64,000 nucleotides of DNA from Salinarimonas chemoclinalis (GCF_041514305.1 NZ_JBGMWH010000004.1:124001-188000), one strand, 5' to 3'. Positions 32,850-43,694 are shown, numbered from the stretch's first letter. Translations and numbers: made by a program. Notes: generated from the sequence alone by a model not told the origin.

Positions 32850-33737
32850 ATGATCCACGACCAGAAGACCCTCGCGGCGGCCGGCGCGCCCACCGTCTCC
32901 CGCGGCCTCCTCGGCGACATGGGGCGGCGGCTCGCGCGCGACCCGATCACCCTCGTCGCGGGCGCCGTCCTCGTCGCGATCGCGGTCGCGGCGCTGCTCG
33001 CGCCGTGGATCGCTCCCGCCGATCCGAACCAGACGAGCATCGTGAACCGGCTGCGCCCGCCGGGCACGCCCGGGCACCCGCTCGGCACCGACGAGCTCGG
33101 CCGCGACCTCTTGAGCCGCGTGATCTGGGGCGGGCGCCTGACCCTGTTCATGGGCTTCACGCCGGTCGTCGTGGCGACGCTGGTCGGCGGCTTCCTCGGC
33201 ATCCTCGCGGGCTATGCCGGGGGCTGGGTGAACTCGGCGATCATGCGCACCATGGACGTGTTCTACGCCTTCCCGTCGGTGCTCCTCGCGGTGGCGATCT
33301 CGGGGGCTCTCGGCGGCGGCCTGATGAACGGCCTCCTCGCCCTCACCCTCGTCTTCATCCCGCCCATCGCGCGGGTGGCGGAGAGCGTCGCGCTCCAGGT
33401 GCGCACGCAGCCCTATGTCGAGGCGGCCGCGGCGACCGGCGCGTCGGCGACCCGGATCGTCACGGGCCACGTGCTCAAGAACGTGGCCGGCCCGATCCTG
33501 GTCTACGCCTCGAGCCTGATCAGCATCTCCATCGTCATCGCCTCCGGCCTGAGCTTCCTCGGGCTCGGCGTCAGCCCGCCCGACGCGGAATGGGGGCTCA
33601 TGCTCTCGAGCCTGCGCCAGAGCGTGTACGTCGCGCCGCTCAACGCCGTGATCCCCGGGGCGATGATCTTCCTCACCTCGCTGTGCTTCAACACCATGAC
33701 GGACGGGTTGCGGCACGCGTTGAACGTGAAGGAGTGA
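32850..33737 (+). CDS. ABC transporter permease, DppC-like
   Basis: A 295-residue permease with an N-terminal cytoplasmic arm, a first helix (AVLVAIAVAALLAPWIAPAD), the DppC marker GTDELGRDLLSRVIWGGR (about 80-97), and the EAA loop VEAAAATGASATRIVTGHVL (about 190-209). Spacing of three bases from DppB. Second half of the channel. Confidence 0.92.
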   Translation: MIHDQKTLAAAGAPTVSRGLLGDMGRRLARDPITLVAGAVLVAIAVAALLAPWIAPADPNQTSIVNRLRPPGTPGHPLGTDELGRDLLSRVIWGGRLTLFMGFTPVVVATLVGGFLGILAGYAGGWVNSAIMRTMDVFYAFPSVLLAVAISGALGGGLMNGLLALTLVFIPPIARVAESVALQVRTQPYVEAAAATGASATRIVTGHVLKNVAGPILVYASSLISISIVIASGLSFLGLGVSPPDAEWGLMLSSLRQSVYVAPLNAVIPGAMIFLTSLCFNTMTDGLRHALNVKE

Positions 33738-33741
33738 GCCC

Positions 33742-34847
<1,106 letters not shown>

Positions 34848-34851
<4 letters not shown>

Positions 34852-35894
34852 GCGAAGCCTCTCCCCACCTCCACGCCGGCGTCCAGGCCGGCGACCAGCC
34901 CCTCGTGCAGGTCTCCGACCTGCGCGTCGTCGTGCGCGGCGCGGACGGTCCCGTCACGATCCTGCACGGCATCGATTTCTCCCTCCACGCGGGGCGGGTG
35001 CTGTGCGTGCTCGGGGAATCGGGTTCGGGCAAGAGCATGACCATGCGCGCGCTGATGCGGCTCGTGCCCCGAAGCGCGACGATCGAAGGACGTGTCGTGA
35101 TCGACGGCGTCGACGTGCTCACGCTCCCCGAGCGCGCGCTGACGGACATCCGCGGTTCGCTCGTCTCGATGATCTTCCAGGAACCCGCCACCGCGCTCGA
35201 CCCGACCTTCACGATCGGGCATCAGATCGCCGAGACCGTGCGCGCCCACGACGGTGCGAGCTGGGCGGACGCGCGGCGCAGGGCGCTGGATCTGCTCGAG
35301 CTGGTGCAGGTGCCCTCCGCCGCGCGTCGGCTGCAGGCCTATCCGCACGAGCTGTCGGGCGGGCTGCGGCAGCGCGCGATGATCGCACTCGCCCTGTCCT
35401 GCCGGCCGAAGGTGCTCATCGCCGACGAGCCGACGACGGCGCTCGACGCCACGGTGCAGATCCAGGTCCTGCTCCTGCTGCGCGAACTCCAGCGCGAGCT
35501 CGGCATGGCGACGCTGTTCGTCACCCACGACGTCGGCGTCGCCTGCGAGATCGCCGACGAGGTCGCCGTCATGTACGCGGGACGCATCGTCGAGCACGGC
35601 ACGACGGAGGAGGTGCTCGGCCGCCCCGGCCACCCCTACGCCCGCGGGCTCCTGCGCTCGGTGGTGACCTCGGAGCTCGTCGGAACCCGGCTCGAGCCCA
35701 TCAAGGGAAGCCCGCCCGACCTCTCGGCGCTGCCGCCCGGCTGCAGCTTCGCCCCGCGCTGCGGGCACGCGCTCGAGCGCTGCGCGGTCGCCACGCCCGG
35801 GCTCGCGCCGCTGTCCCCCACGCACCTCGTCCGCTGCGTGCGCAGCGGCGAGCTGGAACCGATCCCCGATCACGCGCAGGAGGTCACGTCATGA
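34848..35894 (+). CDS. ABC transporter ATP-binding protein, DppD-like
   Basis: A 348-residue ATPase: Walker A GESGSGKSMT, Q-loop MIFQEPATALDP, signature LSGGLRQRAMIA, Walker B VLIADEPTTALDA, H-loop FVTHDVGVAC, and a C-terminal GCSFAPRCGHALERC tail. The GTG at 34848 sits in a GTGA overlap with DppF. In this operon the DppF-like gene precedes the DppD-like gene, the reverse of the more common order. Its stop overlaps the amidase ATG. Confidence 0.92.
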
Positions 35895-37522
35895 CCGAAG
35901 AGGACATCTGCTATCTCGGTGTCGCCGAGGCCCGCCGGGCCTTCGCCGACGGCCGGCTCACGCCGGTGGACCTGGTCGAGGCGACGCTCGCGCGGATCGA
36001 GGCGGTGGATCCCCTGATCGGCGCCTATCTCCACGTCGACGGCGACGGCGCCCGAGAGGCGGCGCGGGCGTCGTCCAAGCGGGCCGGCGCGGCGCCGCTC
36101 GCCGGCATCCCCTTCGCCGTGAAGGACAACTACGCCACCGCGGACCTCCCGACGACCGCCAACGCGCGCCTCCTCGCGGACCACGTGACGGGCTTCGACG
36201 CGGCGGCCGTCGCGCGCCTGCGCGCCGCCGGCGGCGTTCTGACGGGCAAGCTGAACACCTGGGAATACGGCACCGGGCTCGGCGTCCAGTTCCACGATTC
36301 CGCACGGCCGCACGCCCGCAATCCGTGGGCACCCGACCACTTCCCCGGGGGCTCCTCCACCGGCTCCGCGGCGGCGGTCGCGGCGGGCCTCGCCACCTAT
36401 GCGCTCGGCTCGGACACCGGCGGCTCGATCCGGGTCCCCGCCGCCGCCTGCGGGCTGCACGGCCTCAAGCCGACCTATGGCCTCGTGAGCCGGCACGGCG
36501 TCCTGCCCAACAGCTGGTCGCTGGACGTGATCGGCCCCCTCGCCCGCTCGGCGCGGGACTGCGCCCTGGTGCTGCAGGCGCTCGTCGGCGCGGACGCACG
36601 CGACCCGGCGACCATGGACATCCCCACGCCGGACTACGACGGAGCCCTGTCCGAGGGCGTCGCGGGCCTGCGGATCGGCGTCGTGCGGGAGATCCCCGGC
36701 GCCGTCCTCGCGCCCGCCGTCGCCGCCGGGCTCGAGGAGCTCGTGTCCGCGCTCGCCGACGCCGGTGCGCGCGTCGTCGACGCCGCACTGCCCGAGCCCC
36801 TGCACAGCTATCGCGAAGCGACGGTCCTCATCAGCGGCTCGGAGCGGGCCTGCGCCCACGAGGCCGACTTCCACGCCGGCGCGGCCACGATCGGCCGCGA
36901 GGTGCGAGAGGCTCTGACGATGGGCATGACGATCCGGGCGGTCGACTACGTCGCCGCCCTGCGGCGCCGGGCGGAGCTCGCCCGCGGCATCGACGCGCTC
37001 TTCGAGACCTGCGACGCGCTCGTCCTCCCGTCCACGTTCGGCACGGCGCCGAGCTACCGGGACGCGCCGTCCGTGCGCGCCTACATGGCGGGCTCCACCA
37101 CCGCGGTGTTCAGCCTCTCCGGTCACCCGGCACACGCGTTGCCGACGGGGTTCGACGCGGCGGGGCTCCCGACGAGCGCGCAGATCGTGGGTCCCTACTT
37201 CGGCGAGGCGCTCGTGCTCCGGATCGCCCAGGCCTACGAGGTCGCGGTGGCGCGGACCCGACGTCGACCGACGATCGCGGCCGGCGGCGATCCCGCGCTC
37301 TATCCGCCCATCGTCCTCGACCCGGAGCCGCCGAGCGCCGACGACGAGGCGCTCGCCGCGGGGTTCGCGGGGCTCCACGGTCTGCCGCTGGACGCCGTCG
37401 ACGCGCCCGCCTGGGCGCGCGGCCTGCGGCGCAGCGCCGCCGCGGGCGCCGCCGTGCCGCGTCCGGCGACGCGGTTCGAGGGCGCGATCGCCACGTTCCG
37501 CGCGCCGCTGCGGCGTCAGTAG
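35891..37522 (+). CDS. Amidase signature family amidase, ABC operon
   Basis: A 543-residue amidase with Lys78 (FAVKDN), the GGSSTGS loop at 153-159 and nucleophile Ser179 (GSDTGGSIR). It has a C-terminal extension of about 60 residues beyond the amidase core (after ALYPPIVLDPEPP). Its ATG overlaps the DppD-like stop, so it is coupled to the importer; the obvious job is to hydrolyse the imported amide and release ammonia. The sigma-54 promoter agrees with nitrogen scavenging. The convergent LysR gene overlaps its end by seven bases. Confidence 0.9.
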   Translation: MTEEDICYLGVAEARRAFADGRLTPVDLVEATLARIEAVDPLIGAYLHVDGDGAREAARASSKRAGAAPLAGIPFAVKDNYATADLPTTANARLLADHVTGFDAAAVARLRAAGGVLTGKLNTWEYGTGLGVQFHDSARPHARNPWAPDHFPGGSSTGSAAAVAAGLATYALGSDTGGSIRVPAAACGLHGLKPTYGLVSRHGVLPNSWSLDVIGPLARSARDCALVLQALVGADARDPATMDIPTPDYDGALSEGVAGLRIGVVREIPGAVLAPAVAAGLEELVSALADAGARVVDAALPEPLHSYREATVLISGSERACAHEADFHAGAATIGREVREALTMGMTIRAVDYVAALRRRAELARGIDALFETCDALVLPSTFGTAPSYRDAPSVRAYMAGSTTAVFSLSGHPAHALPTGFDAAGLPTSAQIVGPYFGEALVLRIAQAYEVAVARTRRRPTIAAGGDPALYPPIVLDPEPPSADDEALAAGFAGLHGLPLDAVDAPAWARGLRRSAAAGAAVPRPATRFEGAIATFRAPLRRQ

Positions 37523-38487
37523 ACGCGAACGGCGGCGAGCGCCGCATCCGCTCGGGCCGCCCGGAGGCGCTCGTTATGCTCGCGCAGAGCCCGGCGGCAG
37601 GCGTCGGCGACCAGCCTGGGGACCTCGAGGTAGCGATCGCGGTCGGCCGCGAGCGCCACCGTCTGCACCGGCGGCCGACCCGGCAGAGTCCGGATCGAGA
37701 CGAGGTCCAGGCGGTCGCGCAGCGCCGCCACGACGAGCGGCGGAAGCAGCGCCCAGCCGCGCCCGGCGCAGACGATCTCGAGCGTCGCCGAGAGCGATCG
37801 GCAGCTGAACTCGCGGAGCGGCGAGACGCCCTCGACGGCGAGATAGGTCGCGATCGCCGCGTGCATGCGCGTATTGTCCGGCGCACGCACCAGGGGAAGC
37901 GTCGCGGCGAGCTCGCTCAGCGCATGCGCCGCGCCCGACGGCGGCGCGGCGAGGCAGAGGTCCTGGCTGCACAGAGGGTGCACGTCGACGGTGCCCGGCA
38001 TGTCCGCGAACAGCTCCGTGGAGACGAGGAGATCGATCTCCCCTCGCAGGAACTCGGGCACGCACGTCTCGCCGCGCCCGGATTCGACCGAGATCGCTCC
38101 GACCTTGTCGGCGAGCGCCGCGTAGAGGGCGGTGATGACGAGCGGCGACACGCTCTCCATGACGTAGATGCGAAGCCGGGGGATCGCGTGCTCGCGGAAA
38201 CGGCGCATCTCCGCGAGCGTGTCCCGCTCGTCGGCGAGCATCGTCTGCGCGAGGTCCAGGAGCCGCCGTCCCGCGGGCAGGAGCCGCATGCCCGTGCGGC
38301 CGCGCTCGAAGAGGGCGACGCCGAGCTCGCCCTCCAGCCGGGTGATGATCTGCGACACCGCCGGCTTGCTCACGCCGAGCGCCGCCGCCGCCGCCGCGAG
38401 GGTCGGCTGGCGGCAGATGGCGACGTATTGATGAAGCAAGCGCAGATCAAGGTTCCTCTTGCCCGCCTGGGCGCAATCGATCCCCAT
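37516..38487 (-). CDS. LysR-family regulator convergent to the ABC-amidase operon
   Basis: A 323-residue LysR protein. The helix-turn-helix spans about residues 14-75, with LAAAAAALGVSKPAVSQIIT as the recognition part, followed by an effector-binding domain. I chose the ATG at 38487, which has TGGAG eight bases upstream, over the ATG at 38520, which has none. Convergent with and overlapping the amidase, so a role in that operon is possible but not shown by the usual divergent layout. The 135-base gap to the ABC-2 permease gene upstream shows nothing. Confidence 0.85.
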   Translation of the reverse strand: MGIDCAQAGKRNLDLRLLHQYVAICRQPTLAAAAAALGVSKPAVSQIITRLEGELGVALFERGRTGMRLLPAGRRLLDLAQTMLADERDTLAEMRRFREHAIPRLRIYVMESVSPLVITALYAALADKVGAISVESGRGETCVPEFLRGEIDLLVSTELFADMPGTVDVHPLCSQDLCLAAPPSGAAHALSELAATLPLVRAPDNTRMHAAIATYLAVEGVSPLREFSCRSLSATLEIVCAGRGWALLPPLVVAALRDRLDLVSIRTLPGRPPVQTVALAADRDRYLEVPRLVADACRRALREHNERLRAARADAALAAVRVY

Positions 38488-38622
38488 GCTCGTGCTCCAC
38501 GAAGAGAGGAAGCTCGCCATGCAAGCCGCGTGCCGGGAGCGCGGGGCGGAGAGGGGCAGGCCGCGGCCCGGCTCCCGGCCGCACGCGTCGCCGGGGCGAC
38601 GTGGAGACTCCGTAAGGGTGAC

Positions 38623-39423
38623 CTAGCCCCCGGCCGCTCGGTAGCGCCGCAGGCCGAGGCGCCAGAGCGCGGAGCCCGCGGCCGCGCACGGGAGCCCCAC
38701 CGCGAGGGCGCTCGCCGCGAGAGCCGCCATGCCGGCGCTCTCCGTCGAGCCGGCGAGGCCGAGCACCGGATAGTAGTTCACGAACGCGTACGGGACGACC
38801 ACCGTCAGGACGAGCTGGACGGGCGCGGGATAGATCGAGATCGGCACGTCGACCGTGCGGCGCACGCCGTAGATCAGCAGCTCTACGAGGTCCCGCGAGC
38901 CCGAGACCCAGAAGCCGATGCTCGAGAAGGCGAGCATGATGCCGCCTTGGATCAGAGTCCCGCCGACGATCGTCGCGAGGAGCCAGATCGAGGTCGCCGG
39001 GCTCGCGCCGATGTCGTGCAGCGTCAGGGCGTAGAGGCAGAGCGCGAAGGCGCCCGCCGCCTTGACCGGCATCGACGGCTCGAAGCTGCGCGCCATGAGG
39101 AAGACGAGCGGACCCACCGGCTTCAGCAGGACGAGGTCGAACGCGCCCGAGCGGATGGAGCCCTCGAGCGTCCGGGCGACACCCCAGAGATAGGTCCCGG
39201 CGATGAAGTAGCTCACGAGATTCAAGCCGTAGACGAGCATCATTTCCGCGAGCCCGAAGCCGCCGATCCGCCCGAACCGCATGACGATGATCGCCAGGGC
39301 GACGGTGGCGCAGAGATAGAACACGACATTGCTCACCTGCTCGATGACGAAGTTGAAGCGGTCGTGCATCCTGGCCTGCAGGGCGAGGCCGGTCTGAGCG
39401 AGGAGGAAACGCAGGCCGCCCAT
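38623..39423 (-). CDS. ABC-2 type permease, exporter subunit 2
   Basis: A 266-residue membrane protein with about six helices, of the DUF990-like ABC-2 class (paired permeases with one ATPase). It starts two bases from the previous gene's end and is the last gene of the long minus-strand unit. With the partner permease and the ATPase it forms an exporter. In the context of the diketopiperazine genes it probably moves the product out and protects the cell; this is inferred from position. Confidence 0.8.
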   Translation of the reverse strand: MGGLRFLLAQTGLALQARMHDRFNFVIEQVSNVVFYLCATVALAIIVMRFGRIGGFGLAEMMLVYGLNLVSYFIAGTYLWGVARTLEGSIRSGAFDLVLLKPVGPLVFLMARSFEPSMPVKAAGAFALCLYALTLHDIGASPATSIWLLATIVGGTLIQGGIMLAFSSIGFWVSGSRDLVELLIYGVRRTVDVPISIYPAPVQLVLTVVVPYAFVNYYPVLGLAGSTESAGMAALAASALAVGLPCAAAGSALWRLGLRRYRAAGG

Positions 39424-39424
39424 G

Positions 39425-40222
39425 TCAGCCCCCGTGCACGACCATCTCGGCGCGCGACCAATGCCAGGCGGCCACCGCCACCGGGACGAGGACGCACAGC
39501 CAGAGCGCAAGCACGGCGAAGAATCGCACGATCTCCGCCCACCCGGCGAGCCCCAGCCAGACCGAGAGCGGTGCGTGGAAGAGAAGGTGGAACGGCAGCG
39601 CTTCCGCGATGGCTCGCAGCGGTTCCGGGAAGAACCACAGCGGCACGAGCGCCCCGGAGAACAGGGCCGTCACGCCTTGGAAGGCGTACTTCACCTGCGT
39701 CGTGTCCAGGAGCCGCAACGCGGCGATGGCGATGCACCAGCCGACGAGCGTCGCGAGCAGCCAGCCGCCTACGACGAGGAGGAGCGCCGCCGCGACGCGG
39801 TCGGGGCCGGGCGTGACGAACCCGAGCACCGCGCCCAGGACGACGAGCGCGGGCAGAGCCTGCGTGACGAGCCCGACCACGAACCGGGCGAGCTCACCGG
39901 CGAGGACCAGCATCGGGAACCCCGGGGGGCGCAGCACGTCGACGGCCGCCTGCCCACGCGCCACCCGATCGTTGATCGTGTCCACCACCGGAAACTCGGC
40001 GAGGCTCGCGAGGGCCGTCGCCAGGAGGACGTACGTGACCACGTCCGCATGCGACAGGTGGCCGCCGTCGATCGTCGTTCCTTCGGGCCCGACGAGGGAC
40101 GACCAGAGCAGGACCTGCGCCCCCGCGAGGAGCAGCTTGTGCATCGCCCCGAGAACCGCGAGCCTGCGGTCGGCGAGGGACGCCGCCGCCTCGATCCGGA
40201 GGAGCGCGAGAAGGCTCCTCAC
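39425..40222 (-). CDS. ABC-2 type permease, exporter subunit 1
   Basis: A 265-residue membrane protein with about six helices and charged loops (VVDTINDRVARGQAAVDVLRP, a typical coupling-helix region of ABC-2 permeases). GTG start within a GTGA overlap with the ATPase gene. Partner of the 38623 permease. Confidence 0.8.
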   Translation of the reverse strand: MRSLLALLRIEAAASLADRRLAVLGAMHKLLLAGAQVLLWSSLVGPEGTTIDGGHLSHADVVTYVLLATALASLAEFPVVDTINDRVARGQAAVDVLRPPGFPMLVLAGELARFVVGLVTQALPALVVLGAVLGFVTPGPDRVAAALLLVVGGWLLATLVGWCIAIAALRLLDTTQVKYAFQGVTALFSGALVPLWFFPEPLRAIAEALPFHLLFHAPLSVWLGLAGWAEIVRFFAVLALWLCVLVPVAVAAWHWSRAEMVVHGG

Positions 40223-41214
40223 GCCGCCACCGCCCGCGCCGCGCCGTAGAGATCGAGCAGGAGATCACCGGTGGACACCTCCCCCGGCGCCTCCGCCAGG
40301 ATCTCGCAACCCGCGCCGAGCCAGGCCAGCGCGTCCTCCCGAGTCGCGCGCGCGCGGTCTATCGTGAGCACGACGCGTACGCCCTCGCGCACCATCTCGA
40401 TGCCGGGGGGAGCGGTCCGCGGCGGGGGCGTGTCGGCGCTTCGCCGCACCGTGCACACGAGCCGCGTGCGCCGCGCGTGACTCGCCTTCGCCGCGCCGAC
40501 CGACCCCGAATAGGCGACGCGCCCGCCGCAAATCACGACGATGCGCTCGCAGAGAGCGTCGATGTCGGCGACGTCGTGCGTCGTCAGCAGCACGCCGGTG
40601 CCCCAACCCCGGCTCGCCGTGCGCAGGACGCGATGGAACGCGGCGCGCGCTTCGAGGTCGAGCCCCAGCGTCGGCTCGTCGAGGAAGAGCAGCCGCGGCC
40701 GGTGGAGCATCGCCGCGCACAGCTCCGCCCGCATCTTCTGCCCCAGGCTCAGCTGGCGCACCGGCACATGGAGAAAGGACCCGATCTCCAGTTCCGCGAC
40801 GAGCGCCGCGCGCGTCCGCGCGAAGGTCGCGTCCGGAATCTCGTAGAGCGCCTTCGCGGCCGCGAGCGAATCCCGCAGCGGCAGTTCCCACCAGAGCTGC
40901 GTACGCTGCCCGAAGACCGCACCGATGCGTCGGGTGAACCAGCGGCGGTCGGCACGCGGGGAACGTCCCTCGAAATCGACACGTCCCGACGTCGGATCGA
41001 GCACTCCCGTGAGCATCTTGAGGGTGGTCGACTTGCCCGCGCCGTTGGGGCCGAGCAGGCCGACGATCTCGCTCCCCGACAGCGCGAGGCTCACGCCGTC
41101 GACGGCGCGCAGCGTCGTCTCGCGCGGCCGGAGGAGTCCGCGCAGAGCACCGGCCAGCCCCGGCTCGCGTCGCGCGACACGGAACTCCTTCACGAGATCG
41201 CGCGCGTTCAGCAT
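40219..41214 (-). CDS. ABC exporter ATP-binding protein
   Basis: A 331-residue ATPase: Walker A GPNGAGKSTT, Q-loop VFGQRTQLWWELP, signature LSLGQKMR, Walker B RLLFLDEPTLGLD, H-loop LTTHDVADI, then a C-terminal domain of about 100 residues. The QLWWELP stretch and LSLGQ signature are typical of the ATPases paired with DUF990-type permeases. Start at 41214 overlaps the AAA gene by seven bases. Drives the two ABC-2 permeases that follow. Confidence 0.88.
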   Translation of the reverse strand: MLNARDLVKEFRVARREPGLAGALRGLLRPRETTLRAVDGVSLALSGSEIVGLLGPNGAGKSTTLKMLTGVLDPTSGRVDFEGRSPRADRRWFTRRIGAVFGQRTQLWWELPLRDSLAAAKALYEIPDATFARTRAALVAELEIGSFLHVPVRQLSLGQKMRAELCAAMLHRPRLLFLDEPTLGLDLEARAAFHRVLRTASRGWGTGVLLTTHDVADIDALCERIVVICGGRVAYSGSVGAAKASHARRTRLVCTVRRSADTPPPRTAPPGIEMVREGVRVVLTIDRARATREDALAWLGAGCEILAEAPGEVSTGDLLLDLYGAARAVAA

Positions 41215-41795
41215 ACACGCCTCGCCCGATCTCGTTCCGTACGCCGCAGCGCCGCGCCGATCGCGTCGAGCACGAAGGCCGCGCGCTCCTCGACGCCGGC
41301 CAGCGGAAGCGGCACCAGCCGATATCCGGCTTGCCCGTAGACGCGCACCATCGCGTCGTGGGTCGCCCCGGCCAGGTCGAAGCTCTGCTGGCGTTCCGCG
41401 TCGCGCGCGTAGATCTCCTCCCAGGGCGGAGCGATGAACACCGTCGTGTTGTACCGGTAGGTGCGTGCCGCCTCGTGGAAATGCGCGGGCACCTCGAGGC
41501 CACAGACCGTGAGGTACCCGATGGGATCGACGAGGCCGCGGTCGAAGATCGTCGTGCGGGACGCGTCCGCCTCGCAGAAGGAGACGAGTCCGATACCGAG
41601 CTCCATCTCCGCGAAGCGAGAGGGGTCCGCCGACGGCAGGGCACGACCGCCGACCCGCCGCTGCGTCTGGATGATCCGTCGGCCCGCCTCCGGCACGCAT
41701 GCGAGGCCACGTCCCCGCAGCGCCTCGATCAGGGTGGTCTTGCCTGCGCCGGGTCCACCGGTCAGGACGAAGAAGTCGTCTCGTTCGATGATCAT
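41208..41795 (-). CDS. P-loop ATPase/kinase-like protein (AAA_28 type)
   Basis: A 195-residue P-loop protein with Walker A GGPGAGKTT at about 13-21 and an Asp-Arg motif TTIFDRGLVDPIGY in the Walker B region, as in small NTPase/kinase-like proteins of the AAA_28 family. Role unknown. It sits 40 bases after the last oxygenase gene and overlaps the exporter ATPase, so it belongs to the same transcript. A resistance, regulatory or salvage role is possible. Confidence 0.7.
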   Translation of the reverse strand: MIIERDDFFVLTGGPGAGKTTLIEALRGRGLACVPEAGRRIIQTQRRVGGRALPSADPSRFAEMELGIGLVSFCEADASRTTIFDRGLVDPIGYLTVCGLEVPAHFHEAARTYRYNTTVFIAPPWEEIYARDAERQQSFDLAGATHDAMVRVYGQAGYRLVPLPLAGVEERAAFVLDAIGAALRRTERDRARRVC

Positions 41796-41835
41796 GAGTG
41801 GCCTCGTGCTGCGGGACGCGTCCCTCGGGATCGCG

Positions 41836-42738
41836 TCAGTACAATCCTTCGGTGTCGGGCTGGTAGGTGTCGTGCAGGATCCGCTCGAGGAACTCCGAGA
41901 AGCGGGACTGCAACACCAGTCCTCGCCCCGGCTCGTAGCGGAACAATCCCGGGCAGATGCTCTCGTCGAGGCTGCTGTCGACGAACAGCGCGTAGGAGAA
42001 GCGGTCGCGCCCCGAGGCGGGGCGCGCGGTTTGCTCGCGCACGCGGTGGGCGACCGCGGCGACGGAGATCTCCGTATCGCGGGTCAGTATCTCCATGGCG
42101 CATCCGAAATTCACGATGAAGGACCCGGGGCGTGGGTCGACCGGGCGCCATTCGCCGCCCGAATGGGCCTCGAGCCCGGGCTCCAGCGATCGAAGCACGG
42201 TCACCCAGCCCGAATCCTTGTGCACGTTGAGCCCACGCGCTCGGACCTCCGGTCGGAAGTGGTTGAAGGTCAGATGATAGGTGCCTCGCCCCGAGAGGCA
42301 GCGCCCGCAGGCCTCGTCCCAGAGCTCCGGCGGTATCGCCAGGCGGGCCAGCACCGATCGCAGGACGGCGAGGGCGAAGTCCTGCATCGCCCGGGCCTGG
42401 CGCGCGAGCGCCGGCGGGTAGACGTCGTCCCACCAGCGACGCTCGAGGAAGAACTGCTCGACCTGATCGTCCGCGCGACGGAAATAGCCCTCGTGCTCGC
42501 CGAGCCGGTCGGCGGTGAAGCGCGAGAAGCCACGATAGGCGTCCTCGGCCCCGCCGTCCGGCTCCAGGAAGAAGCGCTGCGCGAACAGGTCGCCCGCCGC
42601 CGTATCGAGGTCGGGCGGGGCGTCCACGAAGAAGAAGCCGTCGGTCAGCGCGCGGTCGAGGTCGCCGGTCCCGCGGAAGACCAGCTCGGCGCCCTCGAGG
42701 CGCGCGTGCGCCCATTGGTAGGGAGCGTTCGTGCTCAT
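41836..42738 (-). CDS. 2-oxoglutarate/Fe(II) oxygenase, paralogue 6 (extra copy)
   Basis: A 300-residue isopenicillin-N-synthase-like dioxygenase. The iron triad is His173, Asp175 (VHKDSGWVTVL) and His231 (AHRVRE). The 2OG anchor is Arg246/Ser248 (RFS). Most like the paralogue at 42753-43694, sharing DSGWVTVLRS and VDPRPGSFIVNFG-type segments, so probably a tandem duplicate. It has no counterpart in the five-oxygenase bicyclomycin set. Expected to hydroxylate, desaturate or cyclise the cyclodipeptide scaffold. The ATG at 42738 lies 14 bases after the previous gene. Confidence 0.85.
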   Translation of the reverse strand: MSTNAPYQWAHARLEGAELVFRGTGDLDRALTDGFFFVDAPPDLDTAAGDLFAQRFFLEPDGGAEDAYRGFSRFTADRLGEHEGYFRRADDQVEQFFLERRWWDDVYPPALARQARAMQDFALAVLRSVLARLAIPPELWDEACGRCLSGRGTYHLTFNHFRPEVRARGLNVHKDSGWVTVLRSLEPGLEAHSGGEWRPVDPRPGSFIVNFGCAMEILTRDTEISVAAVAHRVREQTARPASGRDRFSYALFVDSSLDESICPGLFRYEPGRGLVLQSRFSEFLERILHDTYQPDTEGLY

Positions 42739-42752
42739 CGCCGCTCGCTCCC

Positions 42753-43694
42753 TCACAAAGTCGCATCGTCGCCGTCGTAGGTGCGCTGCACCTCCTGGAC
42801 GGCGAAGTCGACGACGCTCTGGAGAGGAACGGGCCGGCCATCCTCCCAACGATGGATGGTGCCGTCGAGCGCGCTGTCCAGGAAGGTCACGAACGACACG
42901 CGGTCCTCGGCGTCCTCGTCGCGCTCCGTGCGCACGACGCCGTGCACGTTGGCCCGCACCGGCTGCGGCGAGCGCTCGGTGAACACCTCGATCGAGCTGC
43001 CGAAGTTGACGATGAGGAAGCCCGGCTGCGGGTCGACGGCGCGCAGGCGCCCGTCGATGTAGGCGAGGAGGCCGCGGTCCGTGGACCGCAGGACGGTGAC
43101 CCAGCCCGAATCGCGATGGAATTTCGAACCACGCACCGGACGGTCGGAGCGGAAATGATTGAAGGCCAGCATCTGATGACCGGCGAAGTCGCTCAGCCCG
43201 CCCGTCACCGCGGGCCAACAATCCTGGGGAATGGCGAGTTCGCTCAGGACGGCGCGCAGGACACGGATGCCGATCGCGCTCATGGCCGCGCCCATGCGCG
43301 CGACGTCCGGCGGCAGGACGTTCCAATTGCCCCGCTCGATGTAGAAGTTCTCCCATTGATCGTGCGGGCGGTCGAAATAGCCCTGATAGTCGCCCGGAAC
43401 CGCCACGGAGCGATAGCCGCGGTAGACGTCGTTTGCGTCGCCGCGGGGCTCCTCGAAGAAGTGTCGCGCGAAACGGTCGCCCGGTCCGGGATCGAAACCC
43501 TCCGGCACGGCGAGCAGGAAGAAGCCCTCGGAGATCGCGCGGGCGAACCCGTGCGGCTCGGAGAAGACCAGGCGCTCGCCGTCGAGCGCGGCGCGCGCCA
43601 TGCGGATGGGCTCGTGCACCGCCGCCGCCTCGCGTTCGCTCGGCATGGGCGGCAGCGTGACCGGCGCACGGGCCGTGGGGGACGCAATCGTCAT
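42753..43694 (-). CDS. 2-oxoglutarate/Fe(II) oxygenase, paralogue 5
   Basis: A 313-residue paralogue of the same family: His193, Asp195 (FHRDSGWVTVL), His251 (VHGVVR), Arg265/Ser267 (RVS). It carries about 20 extra N-terminal residues. By position it corresponds to the third oxygenase after the P450 (bcmG-like position). The precise reaction cannot be read from sequence. Confidence 0.85.
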   Translation of the reverse strand: MTIASPTARAPVTLPPMPSEREAAAVHEPIRMARAALDGERLVFSEPHGFARAISEGFFLLAVPEGFDPGPGDRFARHFFEEPRGDANDVYRGYRSVAVPGDYQGYFDRPHDQWENFYIERGNWNVLPPDVARMGAAMSAIGIRVLRAVLSELAIPQDCWPAVTGGLSDFAGHQMLAFNHFRSDRPVRGSKFHRDSGWVTVLRSTDRGLLAYIDGRLRAVDPQPGFLIVNFGSSIEVFTERSPQPVRANVHGVVRTERDEDAEDRVSFVTFLDSALDGTIHRWEDGRPVPLQSVVDFAVQEVQRTYDGDDATL

